From Vitreoscilla sp. (GTDB lineage Bacteria > Pseudomonadota > Gammaproteobacteria > Burkholderiales > Burkholderiaceae_C), in contig JADMKA010000058.1 of the NCBI GenBank assembly GCA_018780145.1, positions 1 through 41,747 on the forward strand: a DNA stretch of 41,747 nt. The letters are read 5' to 3'. The notes below the pieces were generated by a model that was given only the letters and a program-made list of their open reading frames with translations, had not been told where the DNA came from and searched no databases. Within the stretch, counting starts at the first letter, position 1, and every line of letters starts with the position of its first letter. Both the position numbers and the translations under genes were made by a program. This document shows, piece by piece, positions 1 to 8,269 of this stretch.

Positions 1-92
1 TTGGCGATCATCTGGTGCGCCAGCCGGCGGACCAGCGGGCTGTACTGCTTGAGCAACGCGTTCGATTCGAGGCGGCCGGTGGCGGTGTACAT
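1..92 (-). CDS. fliA: Flagellar sigma factor 28 (FliA), N-terminal 30 codons only
   Basis: The minus strand starts with ATG at 92 and reads MYTATGRLESNALLKQYSPL, then VRRLAHQMIA, into the window edge. This matches the conserved start of FliA, the sigma factor for class III flagellar genes, whose N-terminus carries a 'LLKQYxPLVRRLAHxMIAK' stretch. A GGAG ribosome-binding site lies about nine bases upstream. It is the last visible gene of the flhA-flhF-flhG-fliA series, 22 bases after the flhG-like stop codon, so it is probably cotranscribed with it. Only the first part of region 2 is present; everything downstream is outside the window. Confidence 0.85.
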   Translation of the reverse strand, partial: MYTATGRLESNALLKQYSPLVRRLAHQMIA

Positions 93-114
93 GGTCGGTC
101 TCCGGAGGGCGGGT

Positions 115-918
115 TCAGTAGGTGTTCAGGGACAGGCCGGCCGCAGCAGCGCGCGGCGGCGTGCGGCCCTGGTCGTTGGCAGATTCGGGGCTCAGCAGCT
201 GGTTGGCTGCCAGCCGTGCCAGAGCCGGGGTGGCGGCGGCGGTGATCGGGTCGCGGCGGTCGAGCCAGACCGCCTCGCGCACCACGGCGCCCAGGAAGTC
301 GTCGGCGCAGTCGGCCAGGCGCTCGGCCACGCGCTGGGCGGCCTTCGGTGCGCCGGTCATGCCGGTCAGCAGGTCGAAGGTCATCAGCCCGCTGCGCTGC
401 GCGAGCAGCTTCATCGAGGTGTAGGCGTCGGTCAGGCTGGCGGGTTCGAGGGAGGTCACCAGCACCGGGCGGGCCTCGCGGCGGCCGAGCAGGCGCACCA
501 GGTCGCGGGCGTTGGCATGCACCAGCAGCACGTCGGCCTGCGGGGCAGCCTGCTCGACGGCATTCAGCCAGGCCTCGCAGGAGCCGCGGGTGTTCACGTG
601 GCGCAGCGGCAGGCCGCGCGCGGCGAGGTAGGACAGGGTGTCCGACAGCGGCTCGATGGCAGCAGCCAGGTCGACCTCGGCCATGTTGTTGGCGCGCGGC
701 GCGCTGTCGGCCGCGTCGACCACCAGCGTGTTGGCGCCAAGCTCGCTGAAGGCGCCGGCCAGGCGCTCGAGCAGGATCGCGGTGCAGTCGGCATGCGCGT
801 TGTAGGCCACCGGCACCAGGCGCTGCCGGCGGCCGGCGGCGAACAGGCGCCGCAGGCCGTCAGCCTGATCGGCCGGCGTGTACCACTCGTCGACTGTCGT
901 GAAGGGCGTTGAGCGCAT
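115..918 (-). CDS. flhG: FlhG/FleN-like flagellar number regulator lacking a Walker A loop
   Basis: This 267-residue protein sits 12 bases downstream of flhF and directly upstream of fliA, the usual place of flhG (fleN, ylxH), a MinD-type ATPase that sets flagellar number and stimulates the FlhF GTPase. Residues 17-23 read DQADGLR, matching the DQAxxLR activator helix known in FlhG. Residues 34-71 keep the MinD-like first strand and the LVVDAAD strand. The deviant Walker A motif (KGGxGKT in the family) is replaced by YNAHADCTA at 39-47, with no lysine. The later SMKLLAQRSGLMTFDLL stretch also fits the fold. It probably binds FlhF but cannot use ATP in the normal way; that is inference. Family assignment is fairly secure from context plus motif. 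Confidence 0.75.
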   Translation of the reverse strand: MRSTPFTTVDEWYTPADQADGLRRLFAAGRRQRLVPVAYNAHADCTAILLERLAGAFSELGANTLVVDAADSAPRANNMAEVDLAAAIEPLSDTLSYLAARGLPLRHVNTRGSCEAWLNAVEQAAPQADVLLVHANARDLVRLLGRREARPVLVTSLEPASLTDAYTSMKLLAQRSGLMTFDLLTGMTGAPKAAQRVAERLADCADDFLGAVVREAVWLDRRDPITAAATPALARLAANQLLSPESANDQGRTPPRAAAAGLSLNTY

Positions 919-930
919 CGCGGTGGCGGA

Positions 931-2454
931 TCAGAGGTGGAGCGAGGAGGCGCCGGCGGCGCGCCCACCCCGGTGGGCCGAGGCAAAGACGAGTTGCACG
1001 TCGTCCGGCTCCATGCGATAGGTGGCGCCGCCGCCGCCGCGCAGGGCGCGTTGCACCAGCGCGCTGGCCGACAGGCGGTGCCAGTCTTCCGGCACGCGCT
1101 GGCCGTTGGCCACGCCGAGCACCTTGAGCTTGTGGCGGATCACGGCGTCCAGTGCCGGGGCCAGCTTCACGGCTTCGTCGATCTTCGACAGCAGGACGCC
1201 CTTGCATTGCGCGGCGCGCCAGTTGGTGATGACCTCGTCGATGGTCTCGCCCTGCGCCGACGCGTCGACCACCAGCAGGCGCTGGATCGAGCGGTGCGAG
1301 AGCATGTCCAGCAGCTCGCGGGTGCGGCTGTCGCGCTGGGCCATGCCGGCGGTGTCGATCAGCACCATCTTCTTGGCCGCCAACAGCTCCAGCAGGTCTT
1401 CCAGCGAGGCGCGGTCGTGGGCGGTGTGCACCGGCACGCCGAGGATGCGGCCATAGGCGCGCAGCTGTTCGTGGGCGCCGACGCGGTAGGCGTCCAGGGT
1501 GATCAGGCCCAGGTTGGCGGCGCCGTACTGGGTGGCAAAGGCGGCGGCGAGCTTGGCGGTGCTGGTGGTCTTGCCGACGCCGGTGGAGCCGATCAGCGCG
1601 TAGACGCCGCCTTGCTCTTCCAGGGCGGGCTCGGCATCGGCGGTGTGCACGTTGCGCTCCAGCACGCTGGTGGCCCAGGCGGTTTCGTCGGCCGCCGTGG
1701 CGGGCAGCGCGTCGACCAGCTTGCGGATCAGGCCGGGCGAGAAGCCGGCATCCAGCAGCTTCTGCGCAAGCAGGGCCTGGCGCGGCTGGCGCTGCAGCTT
1801 CTCCATGAAGGCCAGGGCACCGAAGCGCTCCTCGATCAGGCCCTTCATCGAGCGCAGCTCGTTCATCATCTCGGTCTGGTCGCGGCGCGACGAGGGGGTG
1901 CTGGCACCCTCCTCCAGCAGCGGAGCGCCTGGCATGGACGCCAGAGCGCCGAAATCCTTCGGCTCGTCGGTGGCGCGCGGCAGCGGGCGGCGGCCCGGGG
2001 CTTCGGCGGACGGGGCGGCGGCGCGCGGTGCGGCCACGCTGGGTTCGTCTTGGCCCAGTGCCGCCTGGCGGCGCTTGAGCATGCGCTCGCGCACATAGTC
2101 CTGGAACGACAATGTGCTCATCGCCAGTTGCTCGACGTCGTCCTGCACCTCGGCCGCGGGCGTCGTGGGCAGGCGATCGGCGAGCCGGCGGCCCGGGGCG
2201 GGGCGGTCGGCAGTCTGGCGCTCGACGCGGGCGGCCAGCCCTTCGGCCGGGCGCTGGGCCGGGCGGGCGGGCGGGGTGTCGCCGGTGCCGGCCACGCGCT
2301 CGAACTGCTCGACAGTCTCGGGGGCCATCGCCAGCACCTCCACGCCCTCCGGCGCGGGTTTGGTGGACAGCACCACGGCGTCTTCGCCGAAGGCCTGGCG
2401 GACCAGGGCGAACGCCTCGCGGGAGGTACGGGCCGTAAAACGCTTCACATTCAC
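931..2454 (-). CDS. flhF: Flagellar SRP-type GTPase FlhF
   Basis: FlhF is a signal-recognition-particle GTPase that positions the polar flagellum. The 507 residues show the family layout: a basic N-terminal segment (MNVKRFTARTSREAFALVRQ, then AFGEDAVVLS), a variable low-complexity linker (about 60-190), an N domain and a C-terminal GTPase domain. GTP motifs are visible: P-loop GSTGVGKTTSTAKLA at 289-303, G2/insertion LDAYRVGAHEQL, G3 DTAG at 367-370, G4 SKIDE at 423-427 (TKLDE in most members) and the closing GQRVPEDW at 451-458. Its ATG overlaps the flhA stop by four bases (ATGA), implying translational coupling. The downstream flhG-like gene follows after 12 bases. Confidence 0.95.
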   Translation of the reverse strand: MNVKRFTARTSREAFALVRQAFGEDAVVLSTKPAPEGVEVLAMAPETVEQFERVAGTGDTPPARPAQRPAEGLAARVERQTADRPAPGRRLADRLPTTPAAEVQDDVEQLAMSTLSFQDYVRERMLKRRQAALGQDEPSVAAPRAAAPSAEAPGRRPLPRATDEPKDFGALASMPGAPLLEEGASTPSSRRDQTEMMNELRSMKGLIEERFGALAFMEKLQRQPRQALLAQKLLDAGFSPGLIRKLVDALPATAADETAWATSVLERNVHTADAEPALEEQGGVYALIGSTGVGKTTSTAKLAAAFATQYGAANLGLITLDAYRVGAHEQLRAYGRILGVPVHTAHDRASLEDLLELLAAKKMVLIDTAGMAQRDSRTRELLDMLSHRSIQRLLVVDASAQGETIDEVITNWRAAQCKGVLLSKIDEAVKLAPALDAVIRHKLKVLGVANGQRVPEDWHRLSASALVQRALRGGGGATYRMEPDDVQLVFASAHRGGRAAGASSLHL

Positions 2455-4541
2455 GACGTTGCTCCAATGATCGAGCCGATCCGGATCGAATGAGTCTCAG
2501 GAATTTCGCTGTGCGCCAGCACCTTCAGGCGGGGTGCGGCGCGCTTCAACAGCCGGGCCAGCGGGGCGCGCAGCGCGTCGGGCACCAGCAGGCAGGCGGG
2601 CACGCCCAGGTTCTCCTGCTTGCGCACGCTGTCGGCGGCCTGCTTGGTCAGGGCCTCGGCGACGCCGGGGTCCAGCACCGCACCATGCGGGGAGTTCAGG
2701 GCCTGGTTGACCATGCGCTCCAGATCGGGCTCCAGCGCGATCACGTCCAGTTCCTTGGCCGGGCCGTAGATCTGCTGGACGATGGCCGGGGCCAGGTGGA
2801 TGCGGATGCGGCGGGCCAGCTCGGCCGGGTCGCTCACCATCGCGGCGTGTTCGGCCAGGCACTCGACGATCGAGCGGTAGTCGCGGATGTGCACGCCTTC
2901 GTCCAGGAGAAGCTGGAGCACCTTCTGCAGGGCTGCGATGCCGACCATCTTGGGGACCACGTCTTCGATGAGTTTGGGGGCCAGTTTCGTCACATGCTCG
3001 ACCAGGGCCTGGGTCTCGACGCGTCCCAGCAACTTGGCGGCATTCACTTGCATCAAGTGTGAAAGGTGGGTGGCCACGACGGTCGAGCAATCAACCACCG
3101 TAAATCCACTCAATTGGGCTTGCTCGCGGTGGCGCTCCTCGATCCACACCGCGGGCAGGCCGAAGGCGGGGTCGATGGTCTTGGTGCCCGGCAGTTGCGG
3201 CACCGTGCCGCCCGGGTTGATGGCCAGGTGCATGCCCGGGAAGGCCTCGCCCTCGCCGACCACCGCGCCGCGCAGCGTGACGCGGTACATGCTGGGCTTC
3301 AGATCCAGGTTGTCGCGGATGTGCACCGAAGGTGGCAGGAAGCCCACCTCCTGCGCAAACTTCTTGCGGATGCCCTTGATGCGCGCCAGCAGGTCGCCCT
3401 TGCGCTCCTTGTCCACCAGCGCGATCAGGCGGTAGCCGACCTCCAGGCCGAGGGTGTCCACCGGCTGCAGGTCGTCCCAGGTGGCTTCGGCGTTGGCCGC
3501 CGGCGCGGCCTGGGTGGCGTCGATCTTGGGCTGGGTCGCTGCACGCTTGGCGCGCTGGGTCAGCCAGTAGGCGTAGTAGCCGATCAGGCCCGCCATCAGC
3601 AGGAAGACCAGGTGCGGCATGCCCGGCACCAGGCCCAGCATCGCGATGATGCCGGCGGTCAGGCCCAGCGCCCGCGGCGAGTTGAAGACCTGGGTGCGGA
3701 TCTGCTGGCCGATGTCGGTCTCCGAGCCGACCCGCGAGACCACCATCGCCGCAGCCACCGAGATCAGCAGGCCGGGGATCTGCGCCACCAGCGCGTCGCC
3801 AACCGCCAGCAGGATGTAGGTGCTGGCCGCGTCCGAGGCCGACAGGCCGTGTTGCGCGACTCCGATGATGAAGCCACCGACCACGTTGATGATCAGGATC
3901 AGCATGCCGGCCACGGCATCGCCGCGCACGAACTTCGACGCGCCGTCCATCGAGCCGAAGAAGTCCGCCTCGTCGCCCACTTCGGCGCGGCGGCGCTTGG
4001 CTTCGGCTTCGTCGATCAGCCCGGCGTTCAGGTCGGCGTCGATCGCCATCTGCTTGCCGGGCATCGCGTCCAGCGTGAAGCGTGCGCCGACCTCGGCGAT
4101 GCGCTCGGCGCCCTTGGTGATGACGATGAAGTTGATGACGACGAGGATCGCGAAGACGATCAGGCCGACCGCGAAGTTGCCGCCGATCAGGAAGTGGCCA
4201 AAGGCCTCGATCACCTTGCCAGCCGCGGCCGGGCCGGTGTGGCCCTCGACCAGCACCACGCGGGTCGAGGCCACGTTCAGCGACAGGCGCAGCAGCGTGG
4301 TGACCAGCAGCACGGTCGGGAAGGCGGCGAAGTCCAGCGGCTTGATCATGTTGGCCGCGACCAGCATGACCATCAGCGACATCGCGATGTTGAAGGTGAA
4401 CAGCAGGTCCAGCGCAAAGGGCGGCAGCGGCAGCACCATCATCGACAGCACCATCACGATGAACAGGGGCGCCATCAGCGCCTTGAACATCGCGGCGTTC
4501 TGGCCGAGCAGGTCCTGGAGTTGTCGTTGCAGCGCGTTCAT
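2451..4541 (-). CDS. flhA: Flagellar type III export protein FlhA
   Basis: FlhA is the large export-gate protein of the flagellar type III secretion apparatus: an N-terminal half with about eight membrane helices and a C-terminal cytoplasmic half that docks chaperone-substrate complexes. The 696 residues match the usual length (692 in E. coli). The N-terminal hydrophobic stretches, the FHIPEP-family signature region (RLSLNVASTRVVLVEGHTG), the basic loop with KGAERIAEVGARFTLDAMPG and the cytoplasmic TVVDCSTVVATHLS segment are all present. It heads a flhA-flhF-flhG-fliA run. It is separated from flhB, its usual upstream neighbour, by an oppositely oriented toxin-antitoxin pair, so it needs its own promoter in 4542-4714; none is obvious there. 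Confidence 0.97.
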   Translation of the reverse strand: MNALQRQLQDLLGQNAAMFKALMAPLFIVMVLSMMVLPLPPFALDLLFTFNIAMSLMVMLVAANMIKPLDFAAFPTVLLVTTLLRLSLNVASTRVVLVEGHTGPAAAGKVIEAFGHFLIGGNFAVGLIVFAILVVINFIVITKGAERIAEVGARFTLDAMPGKQMAIDADLNAGLIDEAEAKRRRAEVGDEADFFGSMDGASKFVRGDAVAGMLILIINVVGGFIIGVAQHGLSASDAASTYILLAVGDALVAQIPGLLISVAAAMVVSRVGSETDIGQQIRTQVFNSPRALGLTAGIIAMLGLVPGMPHLVFLLMAGLIGYYAYWLTQRAKRAATQPKIDATQAAPAANAEATWDDLQPVDTLGLEVGYRLIALVDKERKGDLLARIKGIRKKFAQEVGFLPPSVHIRDNLDLKPSMYRVTLRGAVVGEGEAFPGMHLAINPGGTVPQLPGTKTIDPAFGLPAVWIEERHREQAQLSGFTVVDCSTVVATHLSHLMQVNAAKLLGRVETQALVEHVTKLAPKLIEDVVPKMVGIAALQKVLQLLLDEGVHIRDYRSIVECLAEHAAMVSDPAELARRIRIHLAPAIVQQIYGPAKELDVIALEPDLERMVNQALNSPHGAVLDPGVAEALTKQAADSVRKQENLGVPACLLVPDALRAPLARLLKRAAPRLKVLAHSEIPETHSIRIGSIIGATS

Positions 4542-4700
4542 CGGGGGTGGTGTCAGTGCGGCTGGGATTTCAGCCAGCGTGTGACAGCATGTTGCCCGGG
4601 CGGCGCCAAAACTTGAGGCGGAAAAGGGGCACGAAACCGGCTGTCATTGGGCTAGGAGGCTGTCGGGGAAGAGTCCTTCGAGATGCTGTAGCACGTTTGC

Positions 4701-4706
4701 TATACA
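4701..4706 (+). promoter_or_regulatory. Probable -10 element of the antitoxin gene
   Basis: TATACA ends eight bases before the antitoxin ATG at 4715, so transcription would begin at or next to the start codon and the message would be leaderless. No Shine-Dalgarno sequence lies in the short gap, which fits. The -35 region around 4677-4682 (TTCGAG) is weak. Inference only. Confidence 0.4.
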
Positions 4707-4714
4707 CTGCATTC

Positions 4715-4999
4715 ATGCGTTCAGCCACCTTTCCTCCCATTCGCGTCGAGCCCGAGCTGCGGGCCGAAGTCGAGGCTGTGTTGCGCGATGGCGAGTCGCT
4801 GACCCAGTTCATCGAGGAGGCGGTTGTGGCGGCCGCTGCGTGGCGTCGCACCCAGTCCGAGTTCGTCACTCGCGGCGAAGCAGCGATCGAGCGGTGGAAG
4901 AAGGCCGGCGGCGGGCACAGCGTCGACGAGGTCATGGCCGATCTGCAGGCGCGCCTTGACGATGCGAAGCGCCGAGCCCCACAGCGCACCAGCAGGTGA
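4715..4999 (+). CDS. Ribbon-helix-helix type antitoxin of a ParDE-like pair
   Basis: This 94-residue protein begins with a short strand (FPPIRVEPELRAEVEAVL) followed by two helices (RDGESLTQFIEEAVVAAAAW), the pattern of ribbon-helix-helix antitoxins of the ParD and YlcI/YnfO types that bind operator DNA. Its C-terminal half (QARLDDAKRRAPQRTSR end) is polar and charged, as expected for a toxin-binding tail. Its stop overlaps the GTG start of the following ParE-like toxin by four bases (GTGA), the classic antitoxin-toxin coupling. The pair lies between flhB and flhA on the opposite strand, so it looks like an insertion into the flagellar cluster. The start at 4715 was chosen because the RHH strand begins there and a -10-like TATACA lies just upstream; the longer in-frame start at 4547 would add unrelated sequence. 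Confidence 0.75.
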   Translation: MRSATFPPIRVEPELRAEVEAVLRDGESLTQFIEEAVVAAAAWRRTQSEFVTRGEAAIERWKKAGGGHSVDEVMADLQARLDDAKRRAPQRTSR

Positions 5000-5322
5000 C
5001 GACGGCCTACACGGTCACGCTGCTGCAGGAAGCGGTGGCGGACTTGCGGCGACTGGAGGATTTCGCCATCGAGCGCGAACTCGCCAGCGAGACGCCAGAC
5101 TGGGCCGCACCGCAGCGGGCGCTGGACGCCATCCGCGAGGGAATGCGGTTGCTGTCCTGGTCACCCACCACATGCCGCAGGGCGGAGCTGGGCAACGGTC
5201 GCTCGCGCGAGCTGGTCGTTCCGTTTGGTGGCGCTGGCTACGTTGTTCTGTTCGAGGTGATCGGCAGTGACGTTGTCGTCGGCGCGGTGCGGCACCAACG
5301 GGAAGAAGACTACAGGTACTGA
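4996..5322 (+). CDS. RelE/ParE-superfamily toxin
   Basis: The 108 residues start at a GTG that overlaps the antitoxin stop. The sequence shows the ParE pattern: an initial strand (YTVTLLQEAVADLRRLEDF), a two-helix hairpin (LASETPDWAAPQRALDAIREGMRLL), then a sheet rich in conserved positions (RRAELGNGRSRELVVPFGGA, GYVVLFEVIGSDVVVGAVRHQREEDY). The last portion, 'vvvlaVrHqREedY', is typical of ParE toxins, which poison DNA gyrase; some relatives act on ribosomes like RelE. Which target applies cannot be read from sequence. It ends 47 bases before the convergent flhB stop. Confidence 0.8.
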   Translation: MTTAYTVTLLQEAVADLRRLEDFAIERELASETPDWAAPQRALDAIREGMRLLSWSPTTCRRAELGNGRSRELVVPFGGAGYVVLFEVIGSDVVVGAVRHQREEDYRY

Positions 5323-5369
5323 AACCTGTCAGCGCCGCTGGCCGCCCCACGCGCTCGGCAAGCCCGCTG

Positions 5370-6521
5370 TTACCCCCCCTTGCGCCCCTTGCCATGGAAG
5401 CTGGGCGAATGCGGATCGAGCTCGTCCGGCACGCTGACATCGGGCTGGGCGATCGCCGCCTGCGGGGTGCGGCGCAGCGCATAGACCCAGGCCAGCACCT
5501 GCGCCACCGCCGAGAACAGCGCGGCCGGCACCTCGCCGTCGAGCTCCACGTGGGCGTAGAGCGCCCGGGCCAGCGGCGGTGCCTGCAGCACCGGCACCCT
5601 GGACTCGCGTGCGATGTCGCGGATCCTCAGCGCCAGCAGGTCGGTGCCCTTGGCCACCACCCGCGGCGCGCCCATCTTGCCTTCGTCGTACTTCAGCGCC
5701 ACCGCGTAGTGGGTCGGGTTCATCACCACCAGGTCGGCCTGTGGCACGGCGGCCAGCATGCGTTTCCTGACCATCTCCCGCATGCGCGCCTTGATCTTGC
5801 TCTTGACCTCGACGTTGCCCTCGGCGTCCTTGTGTTCCTGCTTGACTTCCTCGTGGCTCATCTTGAGCCTGTCGAGCCAGAGGTGGCGCTGCAGCGGAAC
5901 GTCGATCAGCGCCCAGCCGCCCACCACCAGCAGCATCAGCCCGAAGCCGGCGGCGATGGTGTCGGCCAGCGTGGCAATACCTTCGGGCAGCGGCATGGCC
6001 AGCAGCTGCGTCAGTCCGGCCCATTGCGACTTCAGGTAGAACACGCCCACGGCGCCGATGACGATCGCCAGGATCACCATCTTCACTACGTCCAGCAGGT
6101 GCCGCTTCGAGAACATGCGGCCGATGCCGGCAATCGGGTTGAAGCGGCCCAGATCGGGTTGCAGGGCCTTGAAGCTGACATTCCAGCCGCCAGACAGCAA
6201 GGCGGACAGCAGGGCCACGGCGGCCATCAGCATGCCCATCGGCACGATGACCATCAGGCCCTTCAATCCGAGCGACCAGAACTGCTGGGCCATGGCGTCC
6301 GGGTTGACCACGCTCTGGTGGTCGAAGTGCAGCGCCGAGCTCAGCATCTGCTGCAGCCAGCCCGACAGCGGCCGCGCGCCCAGCATCATCAGCGCCCCCC
6401 CCATGGCCAGGGCGGTGAAGTGGCCCAGGTCGCGCGAACGCGGGATCTGCCCGTCCTCGCGGGCGCGGCTCTTTTTTCGCTCTGAGGCGGGTAGGTTCTT
6501 GTCCTGGGCGGAATCAGCCAT
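5370..6521 (-). CDS. flhB: Flagellar type III export switch protein FlhB
   Basis: FlhB is the substrate-specificity switch of the flagellar export apparatus: four membrane helices followed by a self-cleaving cytoplasmic domain. The 383 residues have the charged N-terminus (QDKNLPASERKKSRAREDGQ), hydrophobic segments at roughly 35-60, 85-110, 145-165 and 185-205, and the autocleavage motif NPTH at 268-271 within VVMNPTHYAVALKY. The product is complete and of normal length. Downstream on the same strand comes the reverse-oriented toxin-antitoxin pair and then flhA. Upstream, 80 bases separate it from the divergent ASCH-GNAT gene. Confidence 0.97.
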   Translation of the reverse strand: MADSAQDKNLPASERKKSRAREDGQIPRSRDLGHFTALAMGGALMMLGARPLSGWLQQMLSSALHFDHQSVVNPDAMAQQFWSLGLKGLMVIVPMGMLMAAVALLSALLSGGWNVSFKALQPDLGRFNPIAGIGRMFSKRHLLDVVKMVILAIVIGAVGVFYLKSQWAGLTQLLAMPLPEGIATLADTIAAGFGLMLLVVGGWALIDVPLQRHLWLDRLKMSHEEVKQEHKDAEGNVEVKSKIKARMREMVRKRMLAAVPQADLVVMNPTHYAVALKYDEGKMGAPRVVAKGTDLLALRIRDIARESRVPVLQAPPLARALYAHVELDGEVPAALFSAVAQVLAWVYALRRTPQAAIAQPDVSVPDELDPHSPSFHGKGRKGG

Positions 6522-6601
6522 GGTCGTTTCCGATGGTGCCCGGAAGGCGGCGCGGCTTGAGCCGGATAAGCGCCGGGGAACCGGCCTTGTTATGCTTTCC
6601 C

Positions 6602-7651
6602 ATGGCCCGCACGCTCACCGCCGAACTGATGCCGTACTGGAGGGCGTTCTGCGAGCGCGCCGGTGCGGATCTGACCGACCGCTTCTGTGAGTCCTTCCAC
6701 TTCGACGACAACGAGCGCAGTGCCGACGAACTGGCCCGGCTGGTGCTGTCTGGCACCAAGCGGGCGACGGCGGGCTTGCTGTGGTCCTTCGAGGCGGCGG
6801 GTGTGCCGCCGCCGAAACCGGGTGATCTCAGCATCGTCACCGACTGGTCTGGCGCCCCGCAATGCGTGATCGAGACCACCGGTGTCGAGCTCGTGCCCTT
6901 CGACCAGGTGAGCGCCGAGTTTGCGGCCACCGAGGGCGAGGGCGACGGGTCGCTGGCCTACTGGCAGGCGGCCCACCAGGCCTATTTCGGGCGCGAATGC
7001 GGGCGCCTCGGGCGGCAGGCTGCACCGGACATGCCGGTGGTCTGCGAGCGCTTCCGGGTGGCCTGGCGGGGGGATGGCAACGAACCCGTGTTCCTCCAGT
7101 CGCGCGTTCTGCTGCGGCCGGCCGTGGCCGCGGATGCGCTGTGCCTCAGCGTGCTGGCCATGCAGGTGTTCCTGGACACCTACGCGACCGAAGGCATCCG
7201 CCCGGCCATCGCCCGCGAGGCACTGGGCACCTACTCGACCGCCGAGTTCGACCGCCTGCTGGCCGAACCCGGCACCCGGCTCTGCGTGGCCGAGCATGCG
7301 GGCTTGCTGGTGGGCTTCTCGCAGATCCGGCTGGGGGCGTCCCATGTGCTGTTGCCGGCCGGCGAGCCGGCTGAACTGGTTCGCCTGTATGTGCAGGCTC
7401 GCTTCAAGGGCCGGCAGATCGGCCAGCGCCTGCTGCGCGAGGCCGAGTCGCACGCCCAGGTGCAAGGGGCCAGCGGGTTGTGGCTCAGGGCCTGGGTGCA
7501 CAACCGGCCTGCGCGGGCGTTCTATGCACGGCAAGGCTACGACGATGTCGGCCGCACGACCTTCAGCTTCGAGGGCGAGGACCACGAGAACCGGGTGCTG
7601 GTCAAGGCGCTGAAGCCTGCGTACAGTGCGGCGCCAACAGGGGGAGACTGA
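6602..7651 (+). CDS. ASCH domain-GNAT acetyltransferase fusion protein
   Basis: This single uninterrupted frame encodes 349 residues. Residues about 10-155 form an ASCH domain of the YhfF type (YWRAFCERAG, SGTKRATAGLLWSFEA, KPGDLSIVTDWSGAP, CVIETTGVELVPFDQV, CERFRVAW); ASCH domains have a PUA-like fold and are proposed to bind RNA or nucleotides. Residues about 168-340 form a GNAT N-acetyltransferase with the acetyl-CoA pyrophosphate loop RFKGRQIGQRLL at 267-278 and the closing NRPARAFYARQGYDDVG. The substrate is unknown. The start at ATG 6602 lies five bases after a -10-like TATGCT (6591-6596), so the mRNA may be leaderless. Its stop is immediately followed by the next gene's ATG. Confidence 0.8.
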   Translation: MARTLTAELMPYWRAFCERAGADLTDRFCESFHFDDNERSADELARLVLSGTKRATAGLLWSFEAAGVPPPKPGDLSIVTDWSGAPQCVIETTGVELVPFDQVSAEFAATEGEGDGSLAYWQAAHQAYFGRECGRLGRQAAPDMPVVCERFRVAWRGDGNEPVFLQSRVLLRPAVAADALCLSVLAMQVFLDTYATEGIRPAIAREALGTYSTAEFDRLLAEPGTRLCVAEHAGLLVGFSQIRLGASHVLLPAGEPAELVRLYVQARFKGRQIGQRLLREAESHAQVQGASGLWLRAWVHNRPARAFYARQGYDDVGRTTFSFEGEDHENRVLVKALKPAYSAAPTGGD

Positions 7652-8269
7652 ATGACCGAGAAAACTGGAGCCTCCCGATCCAGCCGGGCGCTCGTCGGCG
7701 TGCTGCTGTTGGCTGCCGCGGCGGCCGCCGTCTGGTGGTTCCTGGAGGATCGCGGCAACTGGCCGCGCGGCGAGGCCCTGGGCAGCGCACTGCGCCCGCT
7801 GGTCGACGGCAAGGACCCGGAGCGGGCGCTGGTGGCCCGGGCCATCTGGGAGAACTACCTCGAGACGCGTGCCAATGCCTCGCGCTGGAGCGGGGTCTAC
7901 TGGGGCTTCACCTTCACCGCCGCGGCGATGAGCGCATTGGCCGCGCTGGTGCTGAAGCTCGAAACCCTGATCCGCAACGAGGGTGCGAAGAAGGACGTGG
8001 CGGCCTTGTTGTCGGTGGTGGCCGCCTTGCTGATGACCATCTCCACCAGCGGCGATTTCCAGCGCAAGTGGCAGGCCAACCGCATCGCGGCGGCGGAACT
8101 GGAGCGCACCGGCTACGAGTTCCTGGAGAAGGACGGTGCCGACGCTCGGGGCTACCTGGCCGCCGTGGGCCAGAGCCTGTTGCGGCGGCACATGGCGATC
8201 GTCGGCGGGTCGGACGCGCGCAAGGCGCCTGCCGAGCCGGCCCGCCCCGCCTCGGCGCTGGCCAAATGA
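7652..8269 (+). CDS. Small membrane protein, possibly SLATT/DUF4231-like
   Basis: I do not firmly recognise this 205-residue protein. Hydrophobic segments lie at about 13-31, 83-101 and 115-131. The last two flank a charged loop (KLETLIRNEGAKKDVAALL) and are followed by a long helical cytoplasmic stretch (STSGDFQRKWQANRIAAAEL, then ERTGYEFL). Paired helices with a following charged helix resemble SLATT/DUF4231 two-helix membrane effectors, but the match is only by layout. Its ATG directly follows the TGA of the ASCH-GNAT gene, and its stop overlaps the next ATG (ATGA), so all three genes look cotranslated. Confidence 0.5.
   Translation: MTEKTGASRSSRALVGVLLLAAAAAAVWWFLEDRGNWPRGEALGSALRPLVDGKDPERALVARAIWENYLETRANASRWSGVYWGFTFTAAAMSALAALVLKLETLIRNEGAKKDVAALLSVVAALLMTISTSGDFQRKWQANRIAAAELERTGYEFLEKDGADARGYLAAVGQSLLRRHMAIVGGSDARKAPAEPARPASALAK

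Noticed and set aside
860-2467. Long minus-strand open frame of over 500 codons overlapping flhF
   Set aside because: It is a shadow of flhF in another frame: Arg/Pro/Gly-rich translation with no domain text, while the flhF frame has every GTPase motif.
4542-4714. Possible sigma-28 promoter for flhA (TCAAGTTT on the minus strand)
   Set aside because: The -35 part is good but the expected GCCGATAA-like -10 at the right distance is not there.
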